NCBI GenBank assembly: GCA_016946835.1
Contig: JACVTC010000086.1
Span: forward strand, 390,001-447,500
DNA length: 57,500 nucleotides
Source of the DNA: Neocallimastix lanati (nom. inval.)
Taxonomy: Eukaryota > Neocallimastigomycota > Neocallimastigomycetes > Neocallimastigales > Neocallimastigaceae
Direction of reading: 5' to 3'
A program made the position numbers and the translations under genes. The notes beneath the pieces were generated by a model that made no database searches, had not been told where the DNA came from, and saw only the letters and a program-made list of their open reading frames with translations. This document shows positions 45,951 to 57,500 of this stretch, piece by piece. Positions within the stretch are counted from its first letter, which is position 1. Every line of letters starts with the position of its first letter.

Positions 45951-48145
45951 AAAAAATTTATATATTTTTTTTTTTATGTAAATATATGATTGTTTGATAA
46001 TTATAATTATATATATTATACTAATTAAAAAAAAAAAAAATTAAAAATTAAGAATAAAACAAAAATAAAAGAACAAAAAAAAAAAAAAAGCAAATAAACA
46101 AACAAATAAAAAAAAAATATTTTATATTAATAAACTTATTAATAAAATAACAAAAGATACCAATGTAATCATTGCACATTTAAATAAATAAAAAAAAAAA
46201 AAATAGTAAAAAAAAAAAACTTTGATTAGTTGTATGTAGTATTTTTTTTTTTTTTTTAAATGATATTTCTTTGGTACAACTCTTAATAAATTATTTTATT
46301 ATTATACATATAATTGCTATATATATATATATATATAAATTGAATAAAAATTGTTAAAAAAATTTTATGAATACTTTTTTTTTTTTTTTTTCTTAGTTTT
46401 GTGGAATAATAATATATTAATATATATGTTATTATTATTATTATTATTTAATACTTTTTTTTTTTTTTTTTATGTATTATATTAATGGAAAACAATTTAT
46501 TATTTTCATAATTATATTACATGAATATCGAAACAATTCGTGAGTCACTACGTGAATTGTCGTATTCGCCGAATCAATTTTATAATTTTTCTTTTGAATT
46601 TATATACATGGTTAATACATGGAAAATATTTTTATAATAATAATAATATATATATATTATTAGTTTGTTCTTATACAATTGTCTTGTAATTATTAATTAA
46701 TATAAGTGATGCTATTATTATCTAAAAAAAAAAAAATATAGTAAACTTAGTACTTCACATATGTCTAATGATTATAGTTAATGTTTTTATATTTTAAATA
46801 TAAATATACACTAAAAAAAAAAATAAAATAAAATAAAATTAAATAAAATAAAAAAATAAAATAAAATAAAAAATAAAATATTATTTCTTCTATATGAATT
46901 GTATATATATTAGTCAAACATTTGTTTTATTTCTTTATTATTATTATTATTATTTAAATTTATTGTTTAGTTTTAAACTTTGAACTTTTTATTTATAATA
47001 AAATAAATACATTGGCGATCTATTAAATATATTCTTTATTTTATTTTATTTTTATTATATTATTATCTAAATAATAATAATGTATTATATATTATAAAAG
47101 AATTTATATATTTATTTACTTAATTTATTAAACTATTTAATTATTATTTAATTATTACATTTAATATTTAATATTTAGTATTTAATATTTATTATTAATA
47201 TATATATTTATATATATATTTTTTTTTTTTTTATTTTTTTTTTTTTTAAAAACATATATCAATTCAATTACAATTACATTTTTTTATATACATGATTAGT
47301 AATTAAATATAACTTTTCTATGTTTCATTTCATTAGAATAGTGGAATATATTTCCATCTCCGCTTATTTCGTAATAGGTTTCATAAAAGTTCATATCATG
47401 TGATGTGACAATAGAATTACATCATTTTATATTATAATATATACAAAAAGATAAAATAAATCTTAAAAATTAAAATTAAAAATTAAAAATTAACAGAAAA
47501 TAGAAAATAGAAAAAAGGAAATAGAAAATAGGAAAACAGAAAAAAAAAATAATATTATATTATTATATATATATATTTTATTTTTATTTTTTATTTTTAT
47601 TTTATTTTTTTTTTTTTTATAATAAAATATTAATTAATTATTAGATTAAATTAAAAAAAATATAAAAATTTTTAAATCTTTTTTATTAATTATATATATA
47701 TATATAAAAAAAAGAAAATAAAAATAAAAAAATGAAATTTTACTTTTTTACTTTTTTTTTTTTTCTTGTTTCATTTATTAAATTATTTGTATAAATTATA
47801 TATATATATATATATATTTAGATAAATAAAATAAAATAATAAAAATTAAATATTTATAAAATTTAATTATTATTATTATTATTATTATTATAATTATTAT
47901 TATTGTAATTTTAATGTAATCAACGTTCAATAGTCGTATAATGAATATATATATACATATGTTAGTTCAATTCGTTTAAAATTAATGGAAATGTTACAAA
48001 ATAATAATGAGGATTAAGAATTTTTTTTTTTTTTTTTTTTTTATATTTATGATTTTTTTATTTATTTATTTACTTTTTTTTATTATTATTTTTATTTTTA
48101 TGTGCATTTCATTTAATATTTAGATAAATCATTGTATTTTTCTTA

Positions 48146-48182
<37 letters not shown>

Positions 48183-48525
48183 CTATGATTATTTTGTATT
48201 TTATAGATAAAATTTGATTTGATATACATATATACATAAATTATATATTCTAATTATTATTTAATAATATTTTTTGTGGTATAATTTTGATAAAAAATTT
48301 TTTTTATTACTTTTATTTTAATATATATTAATATAAAAACTATAAATAAATGAATAAATAAATAAATAAATAAATAAATTACTGATATATATATATATAT
48401 ATTTTACTCTCTAAAATATGATATTTAAAAAATATTTTCCCTTCTTTTTCTTTAATATTATATTAATATTATAAATCCATTAAATAAAACAAAATAAAAA
48501 AAAAAAAAAAAAAAAATTAATGATA

Positions 48526-48562
<37 letters not shown>

Positions 48563-48619
48563 ATTTATAATAAATCAAGGTTTTATTTTATTATTTTTTT
48601 TTTTTTTAAAAAAAGAATT
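45951..48619. other. A/T intergenic stretch, no gene seen
   Basis: Homopolymers and dinucleotide tracts throughout. A small GC-containing patch at about 46530-46575 has ACAATTC and GAATTGT arms around TGAGTCACTACG. It is too short to assign. T runs of 40 and more at about 48150-48182 precede the ankyrin gene's 3' side. Confidence 0.6.
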
Positions 48620-51600
48620 TCATTTATTGAATTTATATTTATTTAATATTTTTTTAATTTTTTTATATTCACTTAAATGAAATGTTAAATTGTATTGTCG
48701 ATTAATATCTTCAATACTTCCATCTCTACTTTCATTGTAGTTGACATTAGCCCCAGCTTTCAATAAATATTCAATGACATTAATATTTCTATTTTTAATG
48801 GCATATATTAACGGGGTATCCCCTTTTCTATCAACCGCATTAATATCTAAATGATGTTCCACTAAAACCTTTAATATATCAAATTCATTGAAAAATATGG
48901 TTTTCTCGATTGCATTAATTCGTTGATTAACTCTCTCGATATCCATCCCGTTTTCGAGTAGATATTTCACATTATTGATATTCCTCGTATAGATTGCGGT
49001 AATTAATAAACTGAAACTTTGTTCCTGTTTCTCTATCATTTCAATATTTAAATGATGTGCCATTAAAATTTTTAAAATATCAATTCTATTTCTCCATATT
49101 ATACCTTTTAGAATTTTAGAGGTAATATCCTTCACGCTAATCCAATTCTCTATTAAATATTCAAGAATTTTGGTGGTTTCATGCTTATAAAGAATTTTTA
49201 TTATTCTATAGATATCTTTTTCTTGTGTAAAGTCATATTGGGCATGATGCTCCAATAAATATTTCACAATAGATAAATCGTCAAATTCCATGGCATAGAG
49301 CAACATCGATTGTGTTTTTTCCACCTCTAAATTTCGAATCACAAAATTCACGTCAGCTCCATGCTCCACTAAATATTTCACTAGTGGTAATGATTTTTCT
49401 TGAATGGCATAGGCTAAAAGAGAGAAATTAAAAATGTCAACGGTGTTCGCATCTACTCCTTGTTCAATAAATAATTTTACCAATTCTAAAGATTTTTCTT
49501 TAATAGCATAGACGATAGGTAGATTTTTATTTCCATCGGCAAAATCTATACATGCTCCATATTCAATAAATAATTTAACTAGAGGTAAAGATAAAGATGA
49601 TTCTTGGATGGCATAGGCAATAGCAGACTTTCCATTATTATCGGTAACATTAATATCGGATCCCTTTTTAAGAATGCATTCTAACATTAAAAATTTATCG
49701 TCAGAAGAATAGAGTTTACTTTTTAATAAAGTAATTAATGCTAATTCTTCTTGACTATTGGTTGTATTTATATTGATTTTATCATTATTGATAAGTATTA
49801 AAAAGGCGTCCTTATTTCCGGTTTGAATAGCAATATCTAGTACAGAATGACCATACCCATATTTATTTTTTTTTAAATTAATATTTACATTATGATCCAT
49901 TAAATATTCAATTGTTTTTAAATCATTCTTTATTATTGCATAACATAATAGAGAATAACCAAATTTATCTAACTCATTCAAATTATTATGATCTAATAAA
50001 AATTCAAAAATATCATTATAATTTAATAAATAGGAAAGAGTGAGAGGAGTAAATATCAATTCATCTTCATAATCTATCCTATCTTCAAATTCTAAATTTT
50101 CTTTATTTCCTTGATTTATTATTGCTTTAACTTTAGTTATATCATGATGAAATATGGCATTAATCATAGCATTTTTATTATTATTATTATTATTATCGCT
50201 ATTATTATCATTATCATTATCATTAATATTATTATTATTATTATTATCATTATTATCATTATTTTCATTATTATCATTATGATCATTATCATTATTATTA
50301 TTATTAACATGGATTAGTTTTTCAATAGATTTATTACTTTCCAATATATATTTAATATTCATATATTTTCTATTTTTAAGGGCTAATGATAATAATGAAT
50401 CATTTTTATCATTTTTTACATTAGTATTTGCGTGATGATCCAATAAAAACTTAAAAATTTTTATATTGGTGAGATCATTAGTTACCAAATCTTGAGCAAT
50501 AATAATTGGAAATTCGTTATTTCTATCCTTGGTATTAATATCTAATTTGGAACTTAATTCTTTATTTTCTATTAAATACTTTACAACCTCAAAATTATTT
50601 GTTTTAATTGCCAAGTTTAATATGAGTGTTAGGAAACGGGTATCACAGTTTTTAATTAAAGTTACTTTTAAACCTTCGGTTATATTGAGATTTTGTGATT
50701 TTTTTAATATTTCTTTTAATTTATCGATTATCACTGTTGATTCTTTCGATACAAATTTAAATCTATCCTTTAGGGTAACATTTTCGTTCATAATCATTTC
50801 TATATGAGTTCTAATGTTTGGCGATTCTGAAGTCAGTATTTTAAATTGATCATTGGAACTTCTAGAACCATTTAATAATAATTTTAAAAGTAAAGACATG
50901 ATATTTAAATTATTGACTTTACTAGCTGACAATAAAATATTTTCAAATTGGGTGCTTGAAATAATACAAGGTTTTTGTTTAAATAAATTTTCAAGTAATA
51001 TTCCCAAAACAAATCGAATATCATTATTTCGACTTTCTTCAATAAATATCTTTTCTAAATGTTTAAAATCAAAACTTAATAATTCCTGGGTCAATACCTC
51101 TACCATAAGATTATATTCAACGTTTTTAATGGCGACATTTAATAAATCATATTTTTGAATTTTATCTAAAATTACGAAAGGATCATCACTATCATATTTT
51201 AAAAGTAGTACCAAAGATTCGTAATACTCACATCTTAAGACATTTTTATACATTGAATCTTCGATTTTAATTTTACTTTTTTCTTTTCTAATTAAACTAT
51301 TTAACTGCTTTTTTGAGAGTTTGAATTTATTTTTATATATTGATAATAAATTTAAAACAAATGCTTCATCAAAAATTCTAAAATTAAATATACTTTTTAA
51401 TAGATTAAAATTATATCCATCTAATATAATATCATTTATAAGATTTGTTGTAAAACCATTCACAAAGAATCCCTTTTTTAATATATATTTCAATTCAGGT
51501 TTATATATACAATGATAGCAATCATATAAATATACAGCGACATTTTGTTTATCATTTGCTAAATAATTAATATCTGCATTATATTGAATTAATAAATCAG

Positions 51601-51958
51601 CAATTTCAAAATTTTCCTTTCTGATGGCTGAAAAGAGTGGTACTTTATATTTTATATTATTATAATAAAAATTATTATAATAACTTTTATAATTTTCTGT
51701 AATATTAAAAGTATAATTAAAAGTTTTATACTGACATTGTTCTATTATAAATTTTATAATTTCAGTTGCGGCATTGCTTTCAATGGAAAATATTACAATA
51801 TCAAAATCCTTGTTATTTAATGACTTCAAATCAACATTATTATTTTTAATATAATTTTTCAAAGTAATTAAATTATGTATTTCTTCTTCGTCAACATCTT
51901 TTAATAAATCTATTATAAAATTTCTATGTTTTTCAATAATATTAATTTTATTATCCAT
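48620..51958 (-). CDS. Ankyrin-repeat protein, 1112 residues
   Basis: Single exon. Ankyrin helices recur with the pattern xxLxxAIxxxxxxLVKxLIExGADVN. Clear units are VPLFSAIRKENFEIADLLIQ (106-125), SLLAYAIQEKSLPLVKYLVE with HGADVN, and DTPLIYAIKNRNINVIEYLL with KAGANVN near the C terminus. I see roughly twenty units, degenerate in the first third and regular after residue 600. A tract of almost pure Asn/Asp (about 549-597) comes from an AAT/GAT microsatellite and splits the array between two repeats. No SOCS, F-box, kinase or membrane segment is visible. The role is presumably protein binding. Large single-exon ankyrin proteins also occur in large DNA viruses, but here the N-rich tract and context look cellular. 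Confidence 0.9.
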   Translation of the reverse strand: MDNKINIIEKHRNFIIDLLKDVDEEEIHNLITLKNYIKNNNVDLKSLNNKDFDIVIFSIESNAATEIIKFIIEQCQYKTFNYTFNITENYKSYYNNFYYNNIKYKVPLFSAIRKENFEIADLLIQYNADINYLANDKQNVAVYLYDCYHCIYKPELKYILKKGFFVNGFTTNLINDIILDGYNFNLLKSIFNFRIFDEAFVLNLLSIYKNKFKLSKKQLNSLIRKEKSKIKIEDSMYKNVLRCEYYESLVLLLKYDSDDPFVILDKIQKYDLLNVAIKNVEYNLMVEVLTQELLSFDFKHLEKIFIEESRNNDIRFVLGILLENLFKQKPCIISSTQFENILLSASKVNNLNIMSLLLKLLLNGSRSSNDQFKILTSESPNIRTHIEMIMNENVTLKDRFKFVSKESTVIIDKLKEILKKSQNLNITEGLKVTLIKNCDTRFLTLILNLAIKTNNFEVVKYLIENKELSSKLDINTKDRNNEFPIIIAQDLVTNDLTNIKIFKFLLDHHANTNVKNDKNDSLLSLALKNRKYMNIKYILESNKSIEKLIHVNNNNNDNDHNDNNENNDNNDNNNNNNINDNDNDNNSDNNNNNNKNAMINAIFHHDITKVKAIINQGNKENLEFEDRIDYEDELIFTPLTLSYLLNYNDIFEFLLDHNNLNELDKFGYSLLCYAIIKNDLKTIEYLMDHNVNINLKKNKYGYGHSVLDIAIQTGNKDAFLILINNDKININTTNSQEELALITLLKSKLYSSDDKFLMLECILKKGSDINVTDNNGKSAIAYAIQESSLSLPLVKLFIEYGACIDFADGNKNLPIVYAIKEKSLELVKLFIEQGVDANTVDIFNFSLLAYAIQEKSLPLVKYLVEHGADVNFVIRNLEVEKTQSMLLYAMEFDDLSIVKYLLEHHAQYDFTQEKDIYRIIKILYKHETTKILEYLIENWISVKDITSKILKGIIWRNRIDILKILMAHHLNIEMIEKQEQSFSLLITAIYTRNINNVKYLLENGMDIERVNQRINAIEKTIFFNEFDILKVLVEHHLDINAVDRKGDTPLIYAIKNRNINVIEYLLKAGANVNYNESRDGSIEDINRQYNLTFHLSEYKKIKKILNKYKFNK

Positions 51959-52087
51959 GATATTATAATTTTATAATTATATATACTTATTCAGTAATTT
52001 TTTTTTTTTTTTTTTTTTTTTGTATCTATTATTATTTATATATATAATATATAAAAATTCAATTTAAAGTTATCAAGTATACAGTAT

Positions 52088-52122
52088 ATGCCTCAATCAG
52101 ATTATCTTAAACAAATTCAAAA
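52088..52122 (+). other. Candidate first coding exon, partner exons not found
   Basis: ATG at 52088 reads MPQSDYLKQIQ and meets a perfect donor GTAAGT at 52123. It is divergent from the ankyrin gene with only 130 nt between the two starts. No following exon could be found before 53030, so this may be chance. The rest of 51959-53053 is A/T sequence. Confidence 0.2.
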
Positions 52123-53009
52123 GTAAGTTTAAAATAAATGAATGAATTTGTTTTCTATCTCTTTTATTATCTTCATATATAATACTACAAAAAAAAAATT
52201 TTTTTTATAGGTTTAATATTTAATTAATTAATAAATTAGAAAAAAAAAAAAAATAAAATAAAAAAAAAAAAATTATTAATAATTATTAATAATTATTAAT
52301 AATCATTATTTTCAAAAATTAGAGAATTAGTATAAATATATATATATATATTACTTTATTTTATTATTATACAAGAATATACAATAATATATATATACAT
52401 ATATATCATTTTAATAATATAATATTAATGTTATATACTATGAATATTTGTATTTCGTTTTTTTTTTTTTTTTTTTTTTGGATACATTTGTTAATGGTAA
52501 ATATTGTTCAGAATAATGAAAATACTATTTGTAAATAATATTTGATTAAATTTTTTTTTATACATATACAGTTAAGGTTATAGAAATATAATTTCTTTTT
52601 ATTGAGATAATTATATTAACATAATAACAATATTATTATTAAAATAAATATAATAAAATAATTAAAATTTTAAAACTTTTGTTATTATTATTATTATTAA
52701 TATATGTTTAGGTTTATATAATACTTTTTATTAATTAACTTTTTTTTAATACTTTTTTTTTAATACATTTTTTTTTTTAATATTTTTTTTTAATAACTGT
52801 TATAATATTATTATTATACAATAAAATTTTTTAATATATATATATATATAGTTTAAGTTTACAGTGAATAATATTTATTCACTTCATGACTTGTTGATAC
52901 AGATTTACAAAACTTATTGGTCCATTAAATCTAGTATCATCACTTTAAGACTATTTATCAACACATTAAATAGCATAATTACTAAATGGTTAGAGTAGCT
53001 GTCTCAGTT

Positions 53010-53040
<31 letters not shown>

Positions 53041-53053
53041 GAAAAATAATTTT

Positions 53054-55003
53054 TTAAAAAGTAGTTGGCTTTGTTGATGTAGTAGTAGTAACTGATAAGT
53101 ATTTAGTAGTAGAAATAATAGGACCATAATTTCTGAAATTTAATTTTGAATTTACAATTTCAATACATTCTTTGAAATTGTATAAATCAGTATTTAATTG
53201 ACATTCAGGAATATTAGAACTGATGGTACAATATTTCATTCCATCATGAAGGATACAATCACGACTATCATTGTTATCCTCCATTGGAGAGAAACAGGCA
53301 TACTTTAAAGTGCATTCGGGATATCCATATTCTTTATAATAAAATATTCCATGATCTCTATCACATTGAGAAGCAAATAAACCTAATGCACCAGTCGGTG
53401 GACAAATATGTTGAATAATTGTTGGTAGGGGTTCAGGTTTATCTATAGATGTTGTTGTCTTTAAGATCTTTGAAATATTAGAGATAGGACTTGGACTTGA
53501 AATTGTTTTAATTGAAGTAGTAATTGTTTTTTTAGTTATAACTGGAATAGTCTTGATAGGAATAGTCTTGATAGGAATAGTCCTGATAGGAATAGTTCTG
53601 ATAGGAATAGTTCTGATAGGAATCGTCTTGATAGGAATATCATTATCAATTTCAATATAATGAAAATCTGGGAAAAGCTTACTTGCTTCTTTTACACAGC
53701 TATTAAAGTTATAGCTTGGCATTCCCTTTTTACAAGATTCAATATTGGTAATATCAGCTGAACAATATGTAACATTCTCTATAATGATACAAGATGATTT
53801 ATTTTGTTTTACATTAGAAGTACCAATAGTTTTGATTGGTTCATTTCTAATTTCATAATTATCGGTAACAATTGGTTTAATGGCAGCTTCCCTTTGTGGA
53901 ATAAAACATACGAAATCGGTATAACATTCAGGATAGGAATGGAAATTTTGATAGAATTTACCATGAATCTTATTACAATCAAGTAACTGACTCCTCACTA
54001 CACCTTTTCCAAGTGGACATAAAGTTGTTGTTGTTACAGGAATTGGAGTGGACTTAATAGAAGAAGCTGTAGTTGTTATTGAAGTTCTAATTTTAGAAAT
54101 AGGTAAATTAGTAACAATATTAGTTGGAATTGGTTTTGTTTTGATAAGACTAGTTGGAATTGGCTTTGTTTTAATAATACTAGTTGGAACTGGTTTTGTT
54201 TTGATAATACTAATTGTAATTGGTTTTGTTTTAATAATACTAGTTGGAACTGGTTTTGTTTTGATTATACTAATTGAAATTGGTTTTGTCTTGATCAAAC
54301 TAATTGGAAATGGTTTTGTTTTGATAATACTAGTTAGAATTGGTTTTGTCTTGATCAAACTAATTGGAATTGGTTTTGTTTTGATAATACTAGTTAGAAT
54401 TGGTTTTGTTTTAATCAAACTAATTGGAATTGGTTTTGTGTTAATAATACTAGCTGTAATCTTAGGAATTGTCATTGTTTTCTTTGAAGCAATAATAGGA
54501 TTAAATGTTGAATAAGAAAAATCAGAGAAAATTTTATTAGCATCTTTAACACATTGTTTAAAGTCATAATTAGGCTTTCCAAATCTACAAGAATCAATAT
54601 TAGTAATATCAGCTGAACAATAAACATTATCATCGATAGTTATACAAAATGATGAATTTTGCATATTAGTATCGTCTGGAATAAAACATACGAAATCAGA
54701 ATAACATTCTGGGTAGGGATGGAATTTACGATAAAATTTACCACCAGTTTTGTTACAATCAATTAATTGATTCATGACGACGCCTTTTCCAAGTGGGCAT
54801 TCAGGTCTAACCATTGCGGTTACTGGAATTGGTTCATTGGATATTGATTTATCAACTTTAGTAACTCGAGATAATGAAATTGTTTTATCAATGACGGAAA
54901 CTTTTAAGTCCTTTTTTTTAATTTCTTCATTAGAATTAATTACAGCTGCATTAACAGCAGTCAAGAACATAAAAATAGTTTTTATAAATAAATTAAATTT
55001 CAT
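53054..55003 (-). CDS. Secreted protein with three 8-cysteine modules
   Basis: 649 residues with a signal peptide (MKFNLFIKTIFMFLTAVNAA). Three homologous modules carry cysteines at 69, 83, 100, 106, 120, 129, 139, 151; at 329, 343, 360, 366, 405, 414, 424, 436; and at 534, 547, 564, 570, 583, 592, 601, 613. Spacing is nearly fixed: C13C16C5C(12-38)C8C(8-9)C11C. Conserved text is CPLGKGVV, CNK..GKFY..F..YPEC, FVCFIP and YCSADITNI. Linker 1 (187-296) is eleven copies of a decapeptide like SIIKTKPIPT. Linker 2 (456-487) is a pentapeptide IPI(R/K)T array, and Ser/Thr-rich stretches flank them. There is no membrane anchor, catalytic domain or dockerin I recognise. It suggests a wall or matrix protein with ligand-binding Cys-knobs on extended linkers. 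The module may be specific to the lineage. Confidence 0.85.
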   Translation of the reverse strand: MKFNLFIKTIFMFLTAVNAAVINSNEEIKKKDLKVSVIDKTISLSRVTKVDKSISNEPIPVTAMVRPECPLGKGVVMNQLIDCNKTGGKFYRKFHPYPECYSDFVCFIPDDTNMQNSSFCITIDDNVYCSADITNIDSCRFGKPNYDFKQCVKDANKIFSDFSYSTFNPIIASKKTMTIPKITASIINTKPIPISLIKTKPILTSIIKTKPIPISLIKTKPILTSIIKTKPFPISLIKTKPISISIIKTKPVPTSIIKTKPITISIIKTKPVPTSIIKTKPIPTSLIKTKPIPTNIVTNLPISKIRTSITTTASSIKSTPIPVTTTTLCPLGKGVVRSQLLDCNKIHGKFYQNFHSYPECYTDFVCFIPQREAAIKPIVTDNYEIRNEPIKTIGTSNVKQNKSSCIIIENVTYCSADITNIESCKKGMPSYNFNSCVKEASKLFPDFHYIEIDNDIPIKTIPIRTIPIRTIPIRTIPIKTIPIKTIPVITKKTITTSIKTISSPSPISNISKILKTTTSIDKPEPLPTIIQHICPPTGALGLFASQCDRDHGIFYYKEYGYPECTLKYACFSPMEDNNDSRDCILHDGMKYCTISSNIPECQLNTDLYNFKECIEIVNSKLNFRNYGPIISTTKYLSVTTTTSTKPTTF

Positions 55004-56486
55004 TTTTTATTTTTATTTTAATTTTTTCTTCCTTATTTTATCTCAAATTTTTGTTTGTTTTGTTGATTTACTTTTAAGAATTATTATATTTTATTATCAG
55101 TTATTTTTTCCTTTTTTTTTTTTAAATTTCAAATTTGAAATTTAATTTTACAATCCTTAAAATTTTAAACTATATAAATATTTTTTATACAGTTTTTATA
55201 GACAATATAGCTAAAATATAAATATATCTTGGTTTATATATTTATATATTTTTTTTCTCATTTATTCTTTAATTAGTTATTTGAAAGATAATTTTTAATC
55301 ATTTATATATTAAATTTCATTTCAACAGATGTTATTAGAAATAAATTAAAATTTCTTTTTTAATACTCCAATATTGTTATCTTTATCTATAATTTAAATT
55401 ATTTTCTAGTGTAACATTAAAGTTTATTTTATAATTAATAAAATTAATATAAAAATTAATTATTAAAAAAATGATTAATTATAAATAATTATTAAAAAAC
55501 ATAAATTATTATTACTATTTAATAATTTTATTTTATTTTATTTTATTTTTATTTTTTATTTTTTTAAATGTAAATATTAAAAATTATTATCAATATTATT
55601 TTTATAATTATATGTATTATTTATTATTTATAATTATTATTAAAATATTATTATTTATTATTATTATTGTGCTTCTATATAATAATTATGATTATTTTAA
55701 CATTTTTATTTATTAATTATACAACTTCATTTCATTATAAAATTAATATTTATTAACCATATTTTATTTTTTATTTTATTTTTATTTTTTATTTTTTTTT
55801 TTATTTTTTATTTTTTTTTTTTGACAATCATTTATAATTAATTGATATTGATTAATTAAGAATTGATATTGCAAAATGAATAATAAAATTAAAAAATGAA
55901 TAATAAAATTTAAAAAATGAATAATAAAATTTAAAAAATGAATAATAAAATTTAAAAAATGAATAATAAAATTTAAAAAATGAATAATAAAATTTAAAAA
56001 AATGTTTCAAATTTTATTTTATAATATTTAACATTTATTGGTTCTCTCTCCTATTCTTAGTCATCTAAATTAATATTAAATTTTAGTATTATTATTTATT
56101 ATCATTTTATTAATTATTAATTATTAATTATTATTTATTAAATATTGTTATTATTTATTAAATTGTTATTATTTATTTAATTATTACTATCATTAGTAGT
56201 AGTATAATTGATAAAAATTAAATAGTATAAAATAAATTGAAATGAAAATGAAATGAAAATAGAACAAAATATACTTAAAAAAAAAAAAAAATGTATATAT
56301 AAATAATGTTCTTTATTACAATATTATTTTTATCTTTTTATTATAATATTACTGTTATCTTTTTTTTTTTTTTTTTTTTATTACTATTGTTCAAATTCTT
56401 TCTATTATACAGAATATTATATTAACTGAATAATTAATTTAAAGAAAAAATTTTTTTTAACTATTGCTCACTTCATTATAATATAG

Positions 56487-56520
<34 letters not shown>

Positions 56521-57032
56521 TTTTGATGAAAAAAATACAGGGTGTGTTCTGCTTTTACATTAATATAATATAGATATAATATATATATGTATATAAAAAA
56601 TATTAATAAACTATAATATTTTTTTTTTTTGAAGAAAAAATAGAGGGTGTGTTTTGTTTCTACATTATTATAATATATATATACATTAATAAACTATAAT
56701 AAAACTCTTATAATATTATTTAATATTAAACAAATGTAAATGTAAATTATGTAGTTAATGTAGGGTTTATAGGGGGGACACTCATAATTATTCCGGTTTT
56801 TTTTATTTTATTTTTTGAGGTAAAATATTAACTTTAGATTTTCGTTATATACTTAGCATTATTACTATAACTTTCGTACAATCATTAAACACATATAAAA
56901 TATATGATTAATGATTATAAAGGAATTTTTTAATCAAATATTTTTGATATTATTATTTAAACATTTCAAATTAAACGTTTTTTTTTAAAGAGAAACTTTT
57001 TTTTTTTGAATATTTGTTTATTTGTTGATTTG

Positions 57033-57082
<50 letters not shown>

Positions 57083-57500
57083 TTTATTTTACTTTTGCTC
57101 TATAAAAATTATTTTAATAATTACTCGAATCTTACACCTTAATAGTCATTATTCAAGATTGTACCTGTTTTGCAATAGGATTTAACAGATTGCATTCAAA
57201 AAAAAAAAAAAATAGTGAGCTTGAGTGCTTGGTACTTGGTATCTAGGGTGTTCCTGCTCAGTTAATGTGCACCATACTAGTTCAAGTGTCGTTCAAATTA
57301 TTATGCATATTTTTTTTCTGATAGAAGGATAATTAATTGTCTTGGGGTATTTATTGATACATTGCATAAGCAGAGTTACAAGTGGTATAAAATGCATTTT
57401 ATATGTGATAAAAAGTGTATATATATGTATATGTATTATATAGGCAAGGAAAATAATTGTCATAAATCAATATATGGGTAGAATATCTAAAAAACATATA
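55004..57500. other. A/T region with tandem repeats to the window end
   Basis: At 55876-55998 a 21-bp unit (ATGAATAATAAAATTTAAAAA) is repeated six times. At about 56500-56710 a roughly 113-bp segment containing A-rich GGGTGTGTT(C/T)TG and TCTACATTA is duplicated. At about 57115-57320 a GC-richer stretch (e.g. GAGCTTGAGTGCTTGGTACT) has no readable protein or RNA class. T runs of over 40 lie at about 57035-57080. No gene seen. Confidence 0.65.

Noticed and set aside
50111-50317. Poly-Ile plus-strand ORF
   Set aside because: Shadow of the Asn/Asp tract of the ankyrin gene.
52985-53015. TGGTTAGAGTAGCTGTCTCAG resembling a tRNA D arm
   Set aside because: Runs straight into a T tract; no anticodon stem, T arm or B box.
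54048-54515. 155-codon plus-strand ORF of Ile/Val/Gly repeats
   Set aside because: Antisense shadow of the decapeptide linker of the secreted protein.

Overview
The window looks like nuclear DNA of a very AT-rich eukaryote, most likely an anaerobic gut fungus (Neocallimastigomycota). The basis is the near-continuous A/T intergenic sequence with dozens of 20-60 nt A or T homopolymers and long microsatellites, short GT-AG introns in a PIH1-domain gene, a bacterial-looking compact reductase gene, an ankyrin gene with an Asn/Asp microsatellite tract, and FLYWCH/MULE and Ty3/gypsy relics. A dictyostelid-like genome is the main alternative. Gene density is low: about seven intact protein genes, one tRNA and a snoRNA cluster, separated by simple sequence.

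Layout. 1-2772: TTA microsatellite, then a four-exon minus-strand PIH1D1-like gene whose exons join in frame. 2773-5300: A/T sequence with a decayed coding relic and microsatellites. 5321-6701: six box C/D snoRNAs in a row on the plus strand, missed by any ORF view. Their guides, read with the D-box +5 rule, point to 25S Um2421, 18S Um578, 25S Cm2197, 25S Gm2288, 18S Am28 and 25S Cm2948. The first five are the targets, in the same order, of the yeast snR78-77-76-75-74 cluster (yeast names and numbering recalled, not looked up). 7470-10859: an intact intronless 1129-residue SF2 helicase of the kind found in nucleocytoplasmic large DNA viruses. 12104-12680: a broken family B DNA polymerase fragment on the opposite strand. 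Then come a triple 111-bp tandem repeat and tRNA-Gly(UCC). Helicase plus polymerase suggest an endogenised large-DNA-virus remnant.

13129-21900: mostly A/T sequence with a large foldback, two GC-richer exon-like pieces and heptamer satellites. 21901-24816: a 971-residue coiled-coil/acidic protein carrying a W2 (eIF2B-epsilon/eIF5-type) domain split by an insertion. 24817-38800: a transposon graveyard with a Ty3/gypsy gag-RT relic, two perfect 32-bp-arm palindromes, a 38-bp minisatellite, a frameshifted MULE transposase and a tRNA-derived SINE-like unit. 38836-39918: seven-helix membrane protein. 45276-45950: RibD/DHFR-type reductase, a transfer candidate. 48620-51958: long ankyrin-repeat protein. 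53054-55003: secreted protein with three copies of an 8-cysteine module joined by short tandem-repeat linkers. The remainder is simple sequence.

The protein genes do not form one pathway. The functionally coherent units are the snoRNA cluster (rRNA 2'-O-methylation) and the viral remnant (transcription-type helicase plus replicative polymerase). All similarity statements come from reading motifs by eye; no database was searched.
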